Shown: positions 42,273-50,673 of the stretch, one piece after another
How positions within the stretch are numbered: position 1 is the stretch's first letter
How the letters are laid out: each line of letters begins with the position of its first letter
From: Nonomuraea longispora
Lineage (GTDB): Bacteria; Actinomycetota; Actinomycetes; Streptosporangiales; Streptosporangiaceae
NCBI RefSeq assembly: GCF_004348345.1
Contig: NZ_SMJZ01000002.1
Coordinates: forward strand, 1 to 64,000
Length of the DNA stretch: 64,000 bases
Reading direction: 5' to 3'
Made by a program: the position numbers and the translations under genes
Notes under the pieces: generated by a model
Told to the model about the DNA's origin: nothing
The model's database searches: none
What the model saw: the letters and a program-made list of their open reading frames with translations, nothing else

Positions 42273-42980
42273 CTAGGCCAGCCAGATGAGCCCGGCGAAC
42301 CTGCCTCCCGGCTGTTCCCGGCGGTGGGAGTAGAGCTCCTCCGACTCGATCGTGCAGCGCGCGTCATGGCGCACGTCCGACAGCCCCGCCGCCCGCAGCT
42401 GGGCCTCGATCCCCGCACGCAGGTCGAGCGCGGGCGTCTGCCACGACGTCGTCGACCAGGTCTGCGGCATCCTGGCCGCCACCCGCTCACGCAGGTCGGC
42501 CGGCACTTCGTAGCAGCGGCCGCAGGCCCCGGGCCCGATCAGGGCGACCATCCGCCCCGGGTCGGCGCCCTTGCCGGTCATCGCCTCCACCAGGGCGGTC
42601 GCGATGCCCGCTTCGGTGCCCGGACGGCCCGAATGCGCGGCGCCGACCATACGCGCCGTGGGGTCGGCCAGCAGCACCGCCGGGCAGTCGGCCCCGAGCG
42701 AGGCCAGCGCCAGCCCAGGCTCGGTGGTGAACACGCCGTCGAGCGCCGGCGGCTCGTCGCCGAACGGCTCGCTCACGAAGGCGACGTCGGCGCTGTGAAC
42801 CTGGCGCATGTAGACCACGGCGCGCACCTGCAGCTCGGCCGCCAGGGCCGCGCGGTTGGCCCGCACGGCCGCCGGGTCGTCGCCGACCATCCCACCGAGA
42901 TTGCGCGAACCGTAGGGCGGGGCGCTGACCCCTCCGTGCCGATCGGTGATGGCGACATGCACTCCAGGGGCCAGCAGCAT
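42273..42980 (-). CDS. pgeF: Peptidoglycan editing factor PgeF/multicopper polyphenol oxidase-like (YfiH family)
   Basis: A 235-residue YfiH-fold protein: VAITDRHGGVSAPPYGSRNL, VVYMRQVHSADVAFVSE, LGADCPAVLLADPTARMVGA followed by AHSGRPGTEAGIATALVEAM, LIGPGACGRCYEVP and IESEELYSHRREQPGGRFAG. These carry the conserved His, Cys and His of the metal site. YfiH proteins remove misincorporated serine from peptidoglycan precursors in E. coli. In actinomycetes they usually lie near ftsZ and ylm genes, which are absent here, so this may be a second copy. Confidence 0.87.
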   Translation of the reverse strand: MLLAPGVHVAITDRHGGVSAPPYGSRNLGGMVGDDPAAVRANRAALAAELQVRAVVYMRQVHSADVAFVSEPFGDEPPALDGVFTTEPGLALASLGADCPAVLLADPTARMVGAAHSGRPGTEAGIATALVEAMTGKGADPGRMVALIGPGACGRCYEVPADLRERVAARMPQTWSTTSWQTPALDLRAGIEAQLRAAGLSDVRHDARCTIESEELYSHRREQPGGRFAGLIWLA

Positions 42981-42992
42981 GCCTCCGATCCT

Positions 42993-43066
42993 AGAGGCAG
43001 GGCCGGACGATCCATCGCGGAGGCAGGGCCGGACGACCCGTCCTGGAGGCAGGGCCGGGTTGTGGG
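42993..43066. repeat. 26-bp tandem repeat, about 2.8 copies
   Basis: GAGGCAGGGCCGGACGA with a following variable 9-bp tail recurs at 42993 and 43019, and a partial third copy starts at 43045. The array lies directly upstream of the pgeF start on the minus strand, where its promoter should be. Confidence 0.75.
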
Positions 43067-43198
43067 AGGCTCCCGCTGCTCGGCCGGTGGGTGAGCTACG
43101 GTGGCAGTGATCTGCGGCACGACCCGCCTCCGCGCCGCTGGGCGTGTGACGACCAGGGCGGCGCCGGCCGGCGCGCAGCCACGCGGAAGGAGACCTCG

Positions 43199-44128
43199 AT
43201 GACCAGCCTTGCCGACCTGCACGCGCTGATGGCCCGGCTCGGGCATCCGGTGGCGCAGGCCGCCGTTCCTTCGGTGTCCCGGTTCGCGGACGGCCCACCT
43301 TACCGGTTCGAGATTCCCAGCGTTGAGGGGCCCGAGGTGCTGGAGGCGGTGGTCGCCGAGGCCGACAGGCTGAACGTGCCGGTCGCCAGGACGTCGCAGG
43401 GCAGCGGCGTGATGATGCTGACCGATGCCGAGATCACGCAGATGGCGCGCATCGGCGCCGAACGCGGCATCGAGGTGAACCTGTTCCTCGGTCCGCGGGC
43501 TGCCTGGGACACGGGCGGGCAGGCCAAGCTGACGCAGGCCGTGGCCGCGGCGGCGCGCGGGAACACCATGGTGGCGGCGTGCGTGGCCGACGCCCTGCGG
43601 GCCTGCTCGCTGGGCATCCGCAGCCTGCTCGTCGGCGACCTCGGCGTCCTGGACGTGCTGCGGCGGCTCAAGGAGGACGGCACGTTGCCGGCCGGTCTGG
43701 TGCTGAAGACGTCCGTGCTGATGCCGCTCACGAACGCGCCCACCGCGGCGGTCTACGAGCGGCTGGGCGCGACCACGGTCAACGTCGGCACCGACCTGAC
43801 CGTGCCCCACCTGGCCGAGGTCAGGGCCGCCACCAGGCTGCCGATCGACCTCTACCTGGAGGTGCCCGACGACCAGGGCGGGTTCGTACGCTTCTACGAG
43901 GCGGTCGAGATCATCCGCGCCGCGGCCCCCGTCTACCTCAAGATGGGGCTGCGCAACGCCCCGAACATCTACCCGTCGGGTGGGCACCTCGGCGTGATCC
44001 CGAAGGACCTGGGCCGCGAGCGGGTGCGCCGGGCGGCTCTGGTGCAGCGGCTGATCGAGCAGCTCGACCCCGAGCTGAAGCGTCCGGACGGCGGGCCCGC
44101 GGCCGACCTGGGCGTACCGGTGATCTGA
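43199..44128 (+). CDS. Peptidase U32-like TIM-barrel protein
   Basis: A 309-residue protein that resembles actinobacterial proteins annotated as U32 peptidases (recalled family pattern): HPVAQAAVPSVSRFADG, VARTSQGSGVMMLTDAEITQ, LLVGDLGVLDVLRRLKEDG, VLKTSVLMPLTNAPTAAVYE, LPIDLYLEVPDDQGGFVRFY and PVYLKMGLRNAPNIYPSGGH. The repeated beta-strand/helix alternation fits a TIM barrel. The classic U32 signature cysteines are not evident, so protease activity is unproved. GGAAGGAG precedes the ATG. Confidence 0.78.
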   Translation: MTSLADLHALMARLGHPVAQAAVPSVSRFADGPPYRFEIPSVEGPEVLEAVVAEADRLNVPVARTSQGSGVMMLTDAEITQMARIGAERGIEVNLFLGPRAAWDTGGQAKLTQAVAAAARGNTMVAACVADALRACSLGIRSLLVGDLGVLDVLRRLKEDGTLPAGLVLKTSVLMPLTNAPTAAVYERLGATTVNVGTDLTVPHLAEVRAATRLPIDLYLEVPDDQGGFVRFYEAVEIIRAAAPVYLKMGLRNAPNIYPSGGHLGVIPKDLGRERVRRAALVQRLIEQLDPELKRPDGGPAADLGVPVI

Positions 44129-44189
44129 GCGGATCGCGACCGGGCGCGCGTCCGGGCCGGGGTTCAGCGGTGGCTGCTCGGCGGGGCGG

Positions 44190-45263
44190 TCAGGTGTCGA
44201 ACCGGTGGACCGTGAGCGGGCCGCCGCCCCAGCGGCCGATCGCCTCCTCGTCGGCGAAGGCCAGCACGCGCATCATGTTGCCCCCGTCGCTGAGCTCCAC
44301 GTTGCGGCGCAGTCTGCGGCGCAGGTCCTCCGGCAGGGCGGTGGTGCCCGCCTCGATCGTGTCACCGTAGTGCGGGGCGAAGGCCACTCCCGCGAAGCCG
44401 GTGCGGCGCAGCAGCGTGGGCACGGTCTCGGACGAGTAGAACATCAGGTGGTTCTTGGTGAAGCCGCTCCACTCGCTCCCATACGCCTTGAGCAGCAGTG
44501 ACCGCGCGTTCACCGTCAGGATGAGCAGCACCCCACCGGGCGCGAGCAGGCTGCGGAACTTCGCGAAATCGTCCAGCGGCCTGGGCAGGTGGGCGAGCAC
44601 CGACCATAGCGTGATCACGTCGAACCCGCCGGCGGCGATCTCCGGTACGTCCTCGGGCGCGCCGTGGAAGGTCCTGGCCTTGCTCAGCCGTTCGTTCGCC
44701 TGGGCGACGGACTCGGGTGACAGGTCCACCCCGAAGGACTCGAACCCGCGCTGCTCGGCCAGTTCCAGGAAAAGGCCGACACCCGAGCCGAAGTCGAGCA
44801 GCCGGCGTTCCTTGCCCTCGTCGAAGACCGGCGAGAACGCCTTCATGGTCAGGTCGTAGCGGCGTTGCCGATTGGCGGCGTACTTGCCGGTCAGGAAGGA
44901 GTTGTAGCCGGTGGCGTACAGGTCGCCGAGGCGTTCGGGGCGCACGTTCGGGTTGCGGTAGAGGAAGCCGCAGGAGGGGCAGCGTACGACGTGGTAGCGC
45001 CAGCCGTTGCCGCCGGTGGGCTCGAAAAGCGGCTGCTGGCGAGACTCCCCGCACATCATGCAGCTCAGGAACTCCTCGATCTCGCCCAGGGGCCTGCTGC
45101 GCTCGTAGTCGGCCAGCGCCATGACGGGCGCGCTTCTGATCAGCCGCTTCCACTGCGCCTCTCTGATCAGCCGTTCCCCGGGCCGGACGTAGACGCGCTG
45201 CCCCCAGGGAACGCGGTTGTAGCGCTTGCCGTACATCAGCCGGCCCAGCAATCTTTTCGTCAT
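44190..45263 (-). CDS. Class I SAM methyltransferase with N-terminal zinc ribbon
   Basis: A 357-residue protein. A basic N-terminus leads into a zinc-ribbon (SCMMCGE, then VRCPSCGFLYRNPNVRPE). The Rossmann methyltransferase core follows, with RRLLDFGSGVGLFLELAEQR (SAM motif I), VDLSPESVAQANERL, FDVITLWSVLAHLPRPLDDF and LAPGGVLLILTVNARSLLLK. The zinc-binding-plus-methyltransferase layout is found in sugar or natural-product C-methyltransferases, but no such cluster lies nearby. ATG 45263 is preferred over GTG 45272. Confidence 0.85.
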   Translation of the reverse strand: MTKRLLGRLMYGKRYNRVPWGQRVYVRPGERLIREAQWKRLIRSAPVMALADYERSRPLGEIEEFLSCMMCGESRQQPLFEPTGGNGWRYHVVRCPSCGFLYRNPNVRPERLGDLYATGYNSFLTGKYAANRQRRYDLTMKAFSPVFDEGKERRLLDFGSGVGLFLELAEQRGFESFGVDLSPESVAQANERLSKARTFHGAPEDVPEIAAGGFDVITLWSVLAHLPRPLDDFAKFRSLLAPGGVLLILTVNARSLLLKAYGSEWSGFTKNHLMFYSSETVPTLLRRTGFAGVAFAPHYGDTIEAGTTALPEDLRRRLRRNVELSDGGNMMRVLAFADEEAIGRWGGGPLTVHRFDT

Positions 45264-45385
45264 CTCCACCACCCTGCGGGCGTTCTGCCCTCACAGAGAC
45301 GACGTAATGCATCCAGTTTCGCGCGCTTTACGGGATCTTTGGCGTACGTACCTTCCGTCCGATGCGCTGGCCCCCGTATCCAAGC

Positions 45386-45397
45386 AAGCATATGCTT
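45386..45397. promoter_or_regulatory. 12-bp palindrome over the aldehyde dehydrogenase -10
   Basis: AAGCATATGCTT is a perfect palindrome. TATGCT within it (45391-45396) is a TANNNT -10 ending 7 nt before the GTG at 45404. A regulator bound here would block the leaderless promoter. Flanking CCAAGC (45380-45385) and GCTTGG (45394-45399) form a second, offset inverted repeat. Confidence 0.5.
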
Positions 45398-45403
45398 GGG
45401 CTC

Positions 45404-46837
45404 GTGGCTGACTTCCGTAACCTCATCGGCGGCGAGCTGGTGGCCGCCACCCGGACGATCGACTCGGTGAACCCGGCCACCGGCGAGGTCTGGGCCCGCG
45501 TCCCGGCCGGCGGCGCCGCCGAGGCGCAGGCCGCCGTGACCACGGCCACGCAGGCGTTCCCCTCCTGGTCCGGCCGACCCGCGGCGGCCAGGGCGCGCGT
45601 CCTGCGCAAGGTCTCCGAGGTGTTCGGCCGTCACGCCGAGGAACTGGCCCGGCTGGAGACCCGCGACAACGGCAGGATCCTGCGCGACACGCTCAAACGG
45701 GACCTGCCGGGCATGGCGTACCTGTGGCAGCTCGCCGCCGGGCAGTGCCTCGACGCGGTCAAGGGCGACACCGTCATCCTCGGCCCCGACACGCTCGGGC
45801 TGACCCGGCGGGAGCCGTACGGCGTGGTGGTCTGCATCATCCCGTGGAACTCCCCCATCTCGACCTTCTCGGCCAAGGCCGCGTACGCGCTGGCGGCCGG
45901 CAACACGGTGATCGTCAAACCCGCCGAGCAGGCCGCCGCGTCCGTGCTGCGGCTCGGCGAGCTGCTGGCGGACGTGTTCCCGCCCGGCGTGCTGAACATC
46001 GTCAGCGGCCTCGGCGAGGACGTCGGCGACGCCCTGGTACGCCACCGCGGCGTCGGCAAGGTCAGCCTCACCGGCTCGACGGCCACCGGCCAGGCGATCA
46101 CGCGGGCATCGGCCGACTCGCTGAAGCCGCTGACGTTCGAGCTGGGCGGCAAGTCGCCCAACATCGTCTTCCCCGACGCCGACCTGGACGCGGCGGCGAA
46201 GGGCGTGACGGTCGACTCGGTGTACACCGGCAACGCCGGCCAGGTGTGCGTGGCCGGCTCGCGCATCCTCGTCCACCACTCGATCTGGGACGAGATGCTC
46301 GGCCGCATCCAGCACATCTGCGCGGACCTCGTCCTGGACGACCCGCTCGACCTGCGGACCACGATGGGGCCGATCGTCTCCGCCGGCCAGTACGAGCGCG
46401 TGACGTCGTACCTCGAACTGGCCGCGAAGGAAGGCGCCGAGCTCGTCTTCGGCGGCCGGACGGGCGCCGACGTGGTGCCCGGGCTGCCCGGCGGCTACTG
46501 GGTCGAGCCCACCCTCTACACCACCACGGACAACTCGCTGCGTGTCTGCCAGGAGGAGGTCTTCGGGCCGGTGGCGGTGGCCATCCCGTTCGGTTCCGAC
46601 GAGGAGGCGCTGGCCATCGCGAACGACTCACCGTACGGGCTGGCGGCCGGCGTGTGGACCCGCGACCTGGGCCGCGCCCACCGCTTCGTCCGCGATCTGC
46701 GCAGCGGCACCGTCTGGGTGAACACCTTCCGCCAGATGCCTCCGGGGCTCCCGTTCGGCGGCGTGAAGGACAGCGGGTACGGCCACGACGCGGTGCTCGA
46801 GTTCACCCGCGAGAAGGCGGCCATTATCCAGATCTAG
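45404..46837 (+). CDS. NAD(P)-dependent aldehyde dehydrogenase
   Basis: A 477-residue ALDH: FRNLIGGELVAATRTIDSVN, GVVVCIIPWNSPISTFSAKA (NAD site with catalytic Asn), FELGGKSPNIVFPDAD (general base Glu) and VYTGNAGQVCVAGSRILVHH (catalytic Cys). EEVFGPVAVAIPFGSDEEAL and LPFGGVKDSGYGHDAVLEF follow. Substrate unknown; aromatic or betaine-type aldehydes are common for this subgroup. I chose the GTG at 45404 because it fits a leaderless promoter. An ATG at 45392 would place the palindrome in the coding region. Confidence 0.92.
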   Translation: MADFRNLIGGELVAATRTIDSVNPATGEVWARVPAGGAAEAQAAVTTATQAFPSWSGRPAAARARVLRKVSEVFGRHAEELARLETRDNGRILRDTLKRDLPGMAYLWQLAAGQCLDAVKGDTVILGPDTLGLTRREPYGVVVCIIPWNSPISTFSAKAAYALAAGNTVIVKPAEQAAASVLRLGELLADVFPPGVLNIVSGLGEDVGDALVRHRGVGKVSLTGSTATGQAITRASADSLKPLTFELGGKSPNIVFPDADLDAAAKGVTVDSVYTGNAGQVCVAGSRILVHHSIWDEMLGRIQHICADLVLDDPLDLRTTMGPIVSAGQYERVTSYLELAAKEGAELVFGGRTGADVVPGLPGGYWVEPTLYTTTDNSLRVCQEEVFGPVAVAIPFGSDEEALAIANDSPYGLAAGVWTRDLGRAHRFVRDLRSGTVWVNTFRQMPPGLPFGGVKDSGYGHDAVLEFTREKAAIIQI

Positions 46838-46856
46838 TTGGATAGATTTACCTCCC

Positions 46857-47732
46857 ATGAGCGAGGGGATCAAGGAACAGTCCAGGCTGTCGGAGGCGGC
46901 GGCGCAGTCGCGCGCGGCGGTGCTGCGCAGCCGCGCGGAGTCGTACATCGCACTGTCGCGGCACGACGCCGCGATCGCGGACCTGACGGAGTCGATCGCG
47001 CTGGTGCCGGACAACGCGCGCGCGTGGCGGCTGCGCGGCGAGAGTCACCGCGTCACCGAACGGTACGAGGCCGCGCTGGAGGACTTCGACGAGGCGCTGA
47101 AGCTCGAACCGGACAGCGCGTACGCCCTGGGCTCGCGCGGCCAGACCTACGCGGCGCTCGCCCGCCTCGACGAGGCCATGGCCGACTTCGAGCACGCGCT
47201 GACCCTCACCCCCGACTCGTTGTGGATCCTGGAGGCGAAGGCGGACGTCCTGGTGGACCTGGACCGGCTCGACGAGGCGCTGGCCGAGCACGCCAAGATC
47301 ATCTCCTTGGACGAGGACCTGGCGTACTCGTGGGTGGCCCGCGGCGACCTCTACCAGCGCATGCAGCTGTACACCGAGGCCATCGACGACTACACGAAGG
47401 CGCTGGAGGCCGACCCCGCCTACGTACGGGCGCTGAGCAGGAGGGGCGAGGCGTACCGCATGACCGACCAGTATGACGAGGCGCTGGCCGACCTGAACCG
47501 CGCGCTCGAACTGGACCCGGGCAACGACCGCGCCTACGGCAGCCGCGGCGCGGTGCTGAGCGAGATGGGCAACGACGAGGCGGCGCTCGAGGACCTGGAC
47601 CGGGCGATCGAGCTGGACGCCGGCTACATCTGGGCGTACCGCGTGCGCGGGGAGATCCTCCAGGAACTGGACCGCCATGAGGAGGCCGTCGCCGACTTCT
47701 CCCAGGCCCTGCACCTGGAGTTCGGCGACTGA
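46857..47732 (+). CDS. Tetratricopeptide-repeat protein
   Basis: A 291-residue protein made of about eight TPR units of 34 residues (for instance YEAALEDFDEALKLEPDSAY, YTEAIDDYTKALEADPAYVR, YDEALADLNRALELDPGNDR). The A/D/Y and P positions of the TPR consensus are kept in almost every unit. There is no signal peptide or catalytic domain. It starts 20 bp after the aldehyde dehydrogenase stop. A TAGATT sequence 8 nt before the ATG could be a leaderless -10, so it need not be cotranscribed. Confidence 0.9.
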   Translation: MSEGIKEQSRLSEAAAQSRAAVLRSRAESYIALSRHDAAIADLTESIALVPDNARAWRLRGESHRVTERYEAALEDFDEALKLEPDSAYALGSRGQTYAALARLDEAMADFEHALTLTPDSLWILEAKADVLVDLDRLDEALAEHAKIISLDEDLAYSWVARGDLYQRMQLYTEAIDDYTKALEADPAYVRALSRRGEAYRMTDQYDEALADLNRALELDPGNDRAYGSRGAVLSEMGNDEAALEDLDRAIELDAGYIWAYRVRGEILQELDRHEEAVADFSQALHLEFGD

Positions 47733-47750
47733 GTTCGGCGACCGGTTCGG

Positions 47751-48137
47751 TCAGCGCGGGTCGCGGCGCAGCGGATGGCCGGGCGGCACCTGCACCAGCA
47801 CGATGCGGTGGCCGTCGGGGTCGGCGACCCACGCCTCGATGAGCCCCCACGGCTCGGTGCGCGCCTCGCGCAGGACGTCCACCCCCGCCTGCCGCAGCCG
47901 CTCCTGCTCGACGGCGACGTCACGCACCTGCAACCAGAGCGAAGCCCCCGCGCCCGCGCCGTCGCCCGCGCCGCCGGAGAGCTCCAGGAACCCCTGGCCG
48001 AGGAAGAACACGACCCCCGGATGGTCGGGCGGGCCGAACTCGCGGTAGACGGCCAGGCCGAGCGTCTCGGCGTAGAAACGGCGGCTGCGGTCGAACTCGG
48101 TCGGCCGCAGCAGGATCCGGCTGCTCAGCACCTCCAC
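47751..48137 (-). CDS. VOC-family (glyoxalase/bleomycin-resistance fold) protein
   Basis: A 128-residue single VOC domain: SSRILLRPTEFDRSRRFYAE (strand plus helix with Y), GVVFFLGQGFLELSGGAGDG, ASLWLQVRDVAVEQERLRQA, GVDVLREARTEPWGLIEAWV, and DPDGHRIVLVQVPPGHP with the usual C-terminal metal region. Such proteins act as dioxygenases, isomerases or antibiotic-binding proteins; the substrate is unknown. GAGDGAGAGA in the middle is a low-complexity loop. Confidence 0.87.
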   Translation of the reverse strand: MEVLSSRILLRPTEFDRSRRFYAETLGLAVYREFGPPDHPGVVFFLGQGFLELSGGAGDGAGAGASLWLQVRDVAVEQERLRQAGVDVLREARTEPWGLIEAWVADPDGHRIVLVQVPPGHPLRRDPR

Positions 48138-48170
48138 GCCCGGCCTCTACCCACTCCGGCCGAGCGCACG

Positions 48171-48205
48171 CAGGGCCTCCGCACGAGTGGTGTACGGAGG
48201 CCCTG
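48171..48205 (-). terminator. Terminator hairpin after the RNHCP genes
   Basis: CAGGGCCTCCG (48171-48181) pairs perfectly with CGGAGGCCCTG (48195-48205) around a 13-nt loop. It lies 12 bp after the stop of the second RNHCP gene and before the VOC gene on the same strand. Confidence 0.7.
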
Positions 48206-48216
48206 ATCGCGACCCG

Positions 48217-48615
48217 TCAGAGGGCCAGCAGGGCGCTGACCGGCAGGCGGGTGTCGTACAGCGGGCGGATGGCGATGCGCAGCAGCGCCAGCGCGTTGTC
48301 GTCACCCGCGATGCGGTTGGCGCTCAGCTCACCGCAGGACCGGCAGAGATGGATGATCAGCCACTCACCGTCCTGCCGCACGCTGACGCTGAGCGCCGCC
48401 ATCCGGCCCCGGCAGGCGGCCCGCCTGTCTCCGGGGATCCGGTGGTCGACGTGCAGGCTCGTCAGGCAGTGCGGGCAGTGGTTGCGGTGCGCGGTGCCCG
48501 GGGCGGTCATCGGCACGTCAAGGCGGCACCCGACGCAGCGGAACGCGTCGCCCCGGGCCTGATGGTGTGCCTTGCGCCGTTGCGGGCGTACCCGCTCCGC
48601 TTTCCTGCGCGGCAT
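48217..48615 (-). CDS. RNHCP domain protein, second of a tandem pair
   Basis: A 132-residue protein with a very basic N-terminus (MPRRKAERVRPQRRKAHHQA). It has CVGCRLDVP, HRNHCPHCLTSLHVD (the RNHCP motif), RRAACRGRMAALSVSV and HLCRSCGELSANRIAGDDNA, about eight cysteines in four pairs for zinc. Function unknown. Its ATG shares one base with the stop of the upstream paralogue (TGATG), so the two are coupled. The basic leader is absent from the other copy and may bind nucleic acid. Confidence 0.88.
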   Translation of the reverse strand: MPRRKAERVRPQRRKAHHQARGDAFRCVGCRLDVPMTAPGTAHRNHCPHCLTSLHVDHRIPGDRRAACRGRMAALSVSVRQDGEWLIIHLCRSCGELSANRIAGDDNALALLRIAIRPLYDTRLPVSALLAL

Positions 48616-48974
48616 CACAGGTCGCCGAACGCTTCGAGCGGGAACGGCGGCTGCGCCAGCGGGCGTACGGCCATGCGCATGAGAATGAGCTGGTTGTCGT
48701 CCCCGCAGATGGGGTTGGACGTCAGCTCGCCGCAGCGGGTGCAGCGGTGGATGAGCATCCACTCCCCCGTACGCAGGACGGCGATCGAGATGGGGACCAT
48801 CCGCGACCCGCACTCCGACGGGCCGCCGTCCACGTGGTCGAGCACGTGCTGCGAGTGCAGGCAGCTCGGGCAGTGGTTGCGGCGGGTGCCGTCGGGCGCG
48901 CTCGCGGTCACGGTCAGCCCGCAGCGCACGCACGGGAACGTCTCAGTGGTGGTGATGGAACGGTGGATGGACAA
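48615..48974 (-). CDS. RNHCP domain protein, first of a tandem pair
   Basis: A 119-residue protein with FPCVRCGLTV, TRRNHCPSCLHSQHVLDHVD, PSECGSRMVPISIAVL and HRCTRCGELTSNPICGDDNQ. It shares the cysteine layout and the GDDN box with the following gene, and the pair are clear paralogues. The start is TTG at 48974, with AAGGAG 8 nt upstream. Several HRCTRCGE-type zinc knuckles make an RNA- or DNA-contact role plausible (inference). Confidence 0.88.
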   Translation of the reverse strand: MSIHRSITTTETFPCVRCGLTVTASAPDGTRRNHCPSCLHSQHVLDHVDGGPSECGSRMVPISIAVLRTGEWMLIHRCTRCGELTSNPICGDDNQLILMRMAVRPLAQPPFPLEAFGDL

Positions 48975-49342
48975 CCTGGGTACTCCTTGCCGAACGGATC
49001 ATGAAAGAGCAGCAAGGGTGCGCCGAGCGAGCCTCGCGGGCACGCGGCTGGTACGGCAGGCGGTCCGGCGGGTCAGGAGCTGACCTCAGAGGCGGAAGCC
49101 GCCCATGCCGTGGCGAGGCGCGCAAGGCGCGATGGCAGGCATTCGTCCCTCCACTTCCTGGGCCACAACGGCCCTGCAGACGTCGCTGTCCGGACGGAGC
49201 GAGCGTAACGAGCGTGAGGGGCGTTGGCGAATGGTTTTCGCCGGCCTGGATCCGTACGCACGGGCATCGGGCCGACCGAGGAACACCAGGCGCTCGGCGG
49301 CTCCCTACGGAGGTGCACCGAGGGGCTCGCGCCGCCCCCTGA
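48975..49342. other. Gene-free 368 bp between RNHCP and sortase genes
   Basis: No convincing gene, tRNA or strong terminator. Open frames on both strands (for example on the minus strand around 49073-49318) have no ribosome binding site and translate to low-complexity sequence. The promoter of the RNHCP pair should lie just beyond 48974. Confidence 0.5.
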
Positions 49343-50041
49343 TCAGCTACCGGGACGGTACGGCGCCGCCAGGTGCGCGTACACGATCGTGTTGTCCTCA
49401 TAGCTGTGCGCCCGCCGGTCGAACGCGCCGCCGCAGGTCACCAGCCGCAACCCCGGGTAGGGGAGCTTGGCGTAGACCTTCTTCGCGGGGAAGCGGCGCT
49501 TCGGGGTGTGCTCGACCCTGTCGACGACGAAGACGGCCACCGAACGGTCGGCGCGCAGCACCTGCACCTGGTCGCCGCGCTTGACGTCCTTGAGGCGCGC
49601 GAAGACGGCGGGGCCGGTCCTGGTGTCGAGGTGCCCGGTGATCACTGCCGCGCCGCGCCCGCCGGGGACGGGTCCGTAGCGGTACCAGCCGGCCTGGTTC
49701 GGTGGGTCGAACGGCGGGTTCTCGATGGCTCCGGCGGCGTCGAGGCCCAGCTCGATGAGCGGGGCGGCCACTCCGATGGACGGGATGTAGACGGCCGTGG
49801 GCCGGACGGCTCGCATGGGCTTGGCCACCTGGGACAGCGGCACGTCGGACAGCGGCACGTCCTTGAACGGCGCGCCGCCGGACGGGGCCGGCGGCTCCCG
49901 GCGTACGGTGGCGGCGGGCTCCGGGGTCATGATGCCGCTGAGCCCGAGGCCGATGAGCAGCACTCCCGCCAGCGACACCACGGTCGCCACCAGCACGATG
50001 GTGCGCTGTCCCGGCGCCCGGCCCCCCGTGGGTCCGGCCAC
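49343..50041 (-). CDS. Class F sortase
   Basis: A 232-residue membrane-anchored transpeptidase. One N-terminal membrane segment (IVLVATVVSLAGVLLIGLGL) is followed by a Pro-rich linker and the sortase barrel. The catalytic His is in AAVITGHLDTRTGPAVFARL, the Cys in GLRLVTCGGAFDRRAHSYED, and the Arg in that same stretch. The GTG at 50041 is 1 bp past the stop of the upstream gene, which encodes a likely substrate. Class F sortases are typical of actinobacteria. Confidence 0.9.
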   Translation of the reverse strand: MAGPTGGRAPGQRTIVLVATVVSLAGVLLIGLGLSGIMTPEPAATVRREPPAPSGGAPFKDVPLSDVPLSQVAKPMRAVRPTAVYIPSIGVAAPLIELGLDAAGAIENPPFDPPNQAGWYRYGPVPGGRGAAVITGHLDTRTGPAVFARLKDVKRGDQVQVLRADRSVAVFVVDRVEHTPKRRFPAKKVYAKLPYPGLRLVTCGGAFDRRAHSYEDNTIVYAHLAAPYRPGS

Positions 50042-50042
50042 C

Positions 50043-50495
50043 CTAGGCGACACCCTTGCGGCGGCGCACCGCGAGCCCGGCGAGCCCGGCTCCGGCGAGC
50101 AGCGCCGTCCCGCCGAGGGCGAACGGCCACACCGGCTCGCCGGACGCGAGCCCCCCGCCGCCGGTCTCCGGATGCCCCTTCGGCACGCGGTGCTCGTGTT
50201 CACTGGCCGGGCGCCAGGGTTCCCCTGATTCCACCGTCCTGGGCCAGGAGCCGCCCGGTTCGGGCTCGTGCGACCAGGAGGTGTCAGGCTCGTGATCGCC
50301 CGGCCGAGGCTCGGGCGCGGGTTCCTCGGGGGCCTCGTCGCACAGGATCGGCAGCGGGAGCAGGCAGGTGGGCAGCTCGACCGGCACCAGGTCGTCGGAC
50401 GAGGCGGCGGCGGGGCCGAGGCCCATCGCCAGGCTCGCGCCCGCGACCGCGAAGGCGGTCATCGCGCCGGCCACGAGACGTCGCGCTCTTGCCAT
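50043..50495 (-). CDS. Putative class F sortase substrate with HPETG sorting signal
   Basis: A 150-residue secreted protein. The signal peptide is LVAGAMTAFAVAGASLAMGL followed by GPAAA. The mature part is short, Pro/Glu-rich (PEEPAPEPRPGDHEPDTSWS) with two cysteines (TCLLPLPILC). The C-terminus is a sorting signal: HPETGGGG, then WPFALGGTALLAGAGLAGLA, then RRRKG. HPETG is a variant of LPXTG, and the adjacent sortase gene supports anchoring to peptidoglycan. No fold family recognised. Confidence 0.75.
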   Translation of the reverse strand: MARARRLVAGAMTAFAVAGASLAMGLGPAAASSDDLVPVELPTCLLPLPILCDEAPEEPAPEPRPGDHEPDTSWSHEPEPGGSWPRTVESGEPWRPASEHEHRVPKGHPETGGGGLASGEPVWPFALGGTALLAGAGLAGLAVRRRKGVA

Positions 50496-50673
50496 GGAAA
50501 GGCTCCAAGATCGGTTGGACGTCCCCCGATACACAAGAGAGCCTTGCGAACTATTAGATCCTGAGTCAAGTTATGTGATCGAAGTGAAACCGACCGGACA
50601 CAGAGGGTTTGGGCTCGTCTTCAGGTGGCAGAAGAGAAGGCCGCACAGGGACGAAGGTCAGGGGTGAGCCGCC

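Noticed and set aside
44190-45263. Methyltransferase as part of a natural-product cluster
   Set aside because: No polyketide, peptide, terpene or sugar-nucleotide genes lie within 10 kb on either side.
49073-49318. Minus-strand small ORF before the sortase gene
   Set aside because: No ribosome binding site and arbitrary composition; overlapping frames look equally good.
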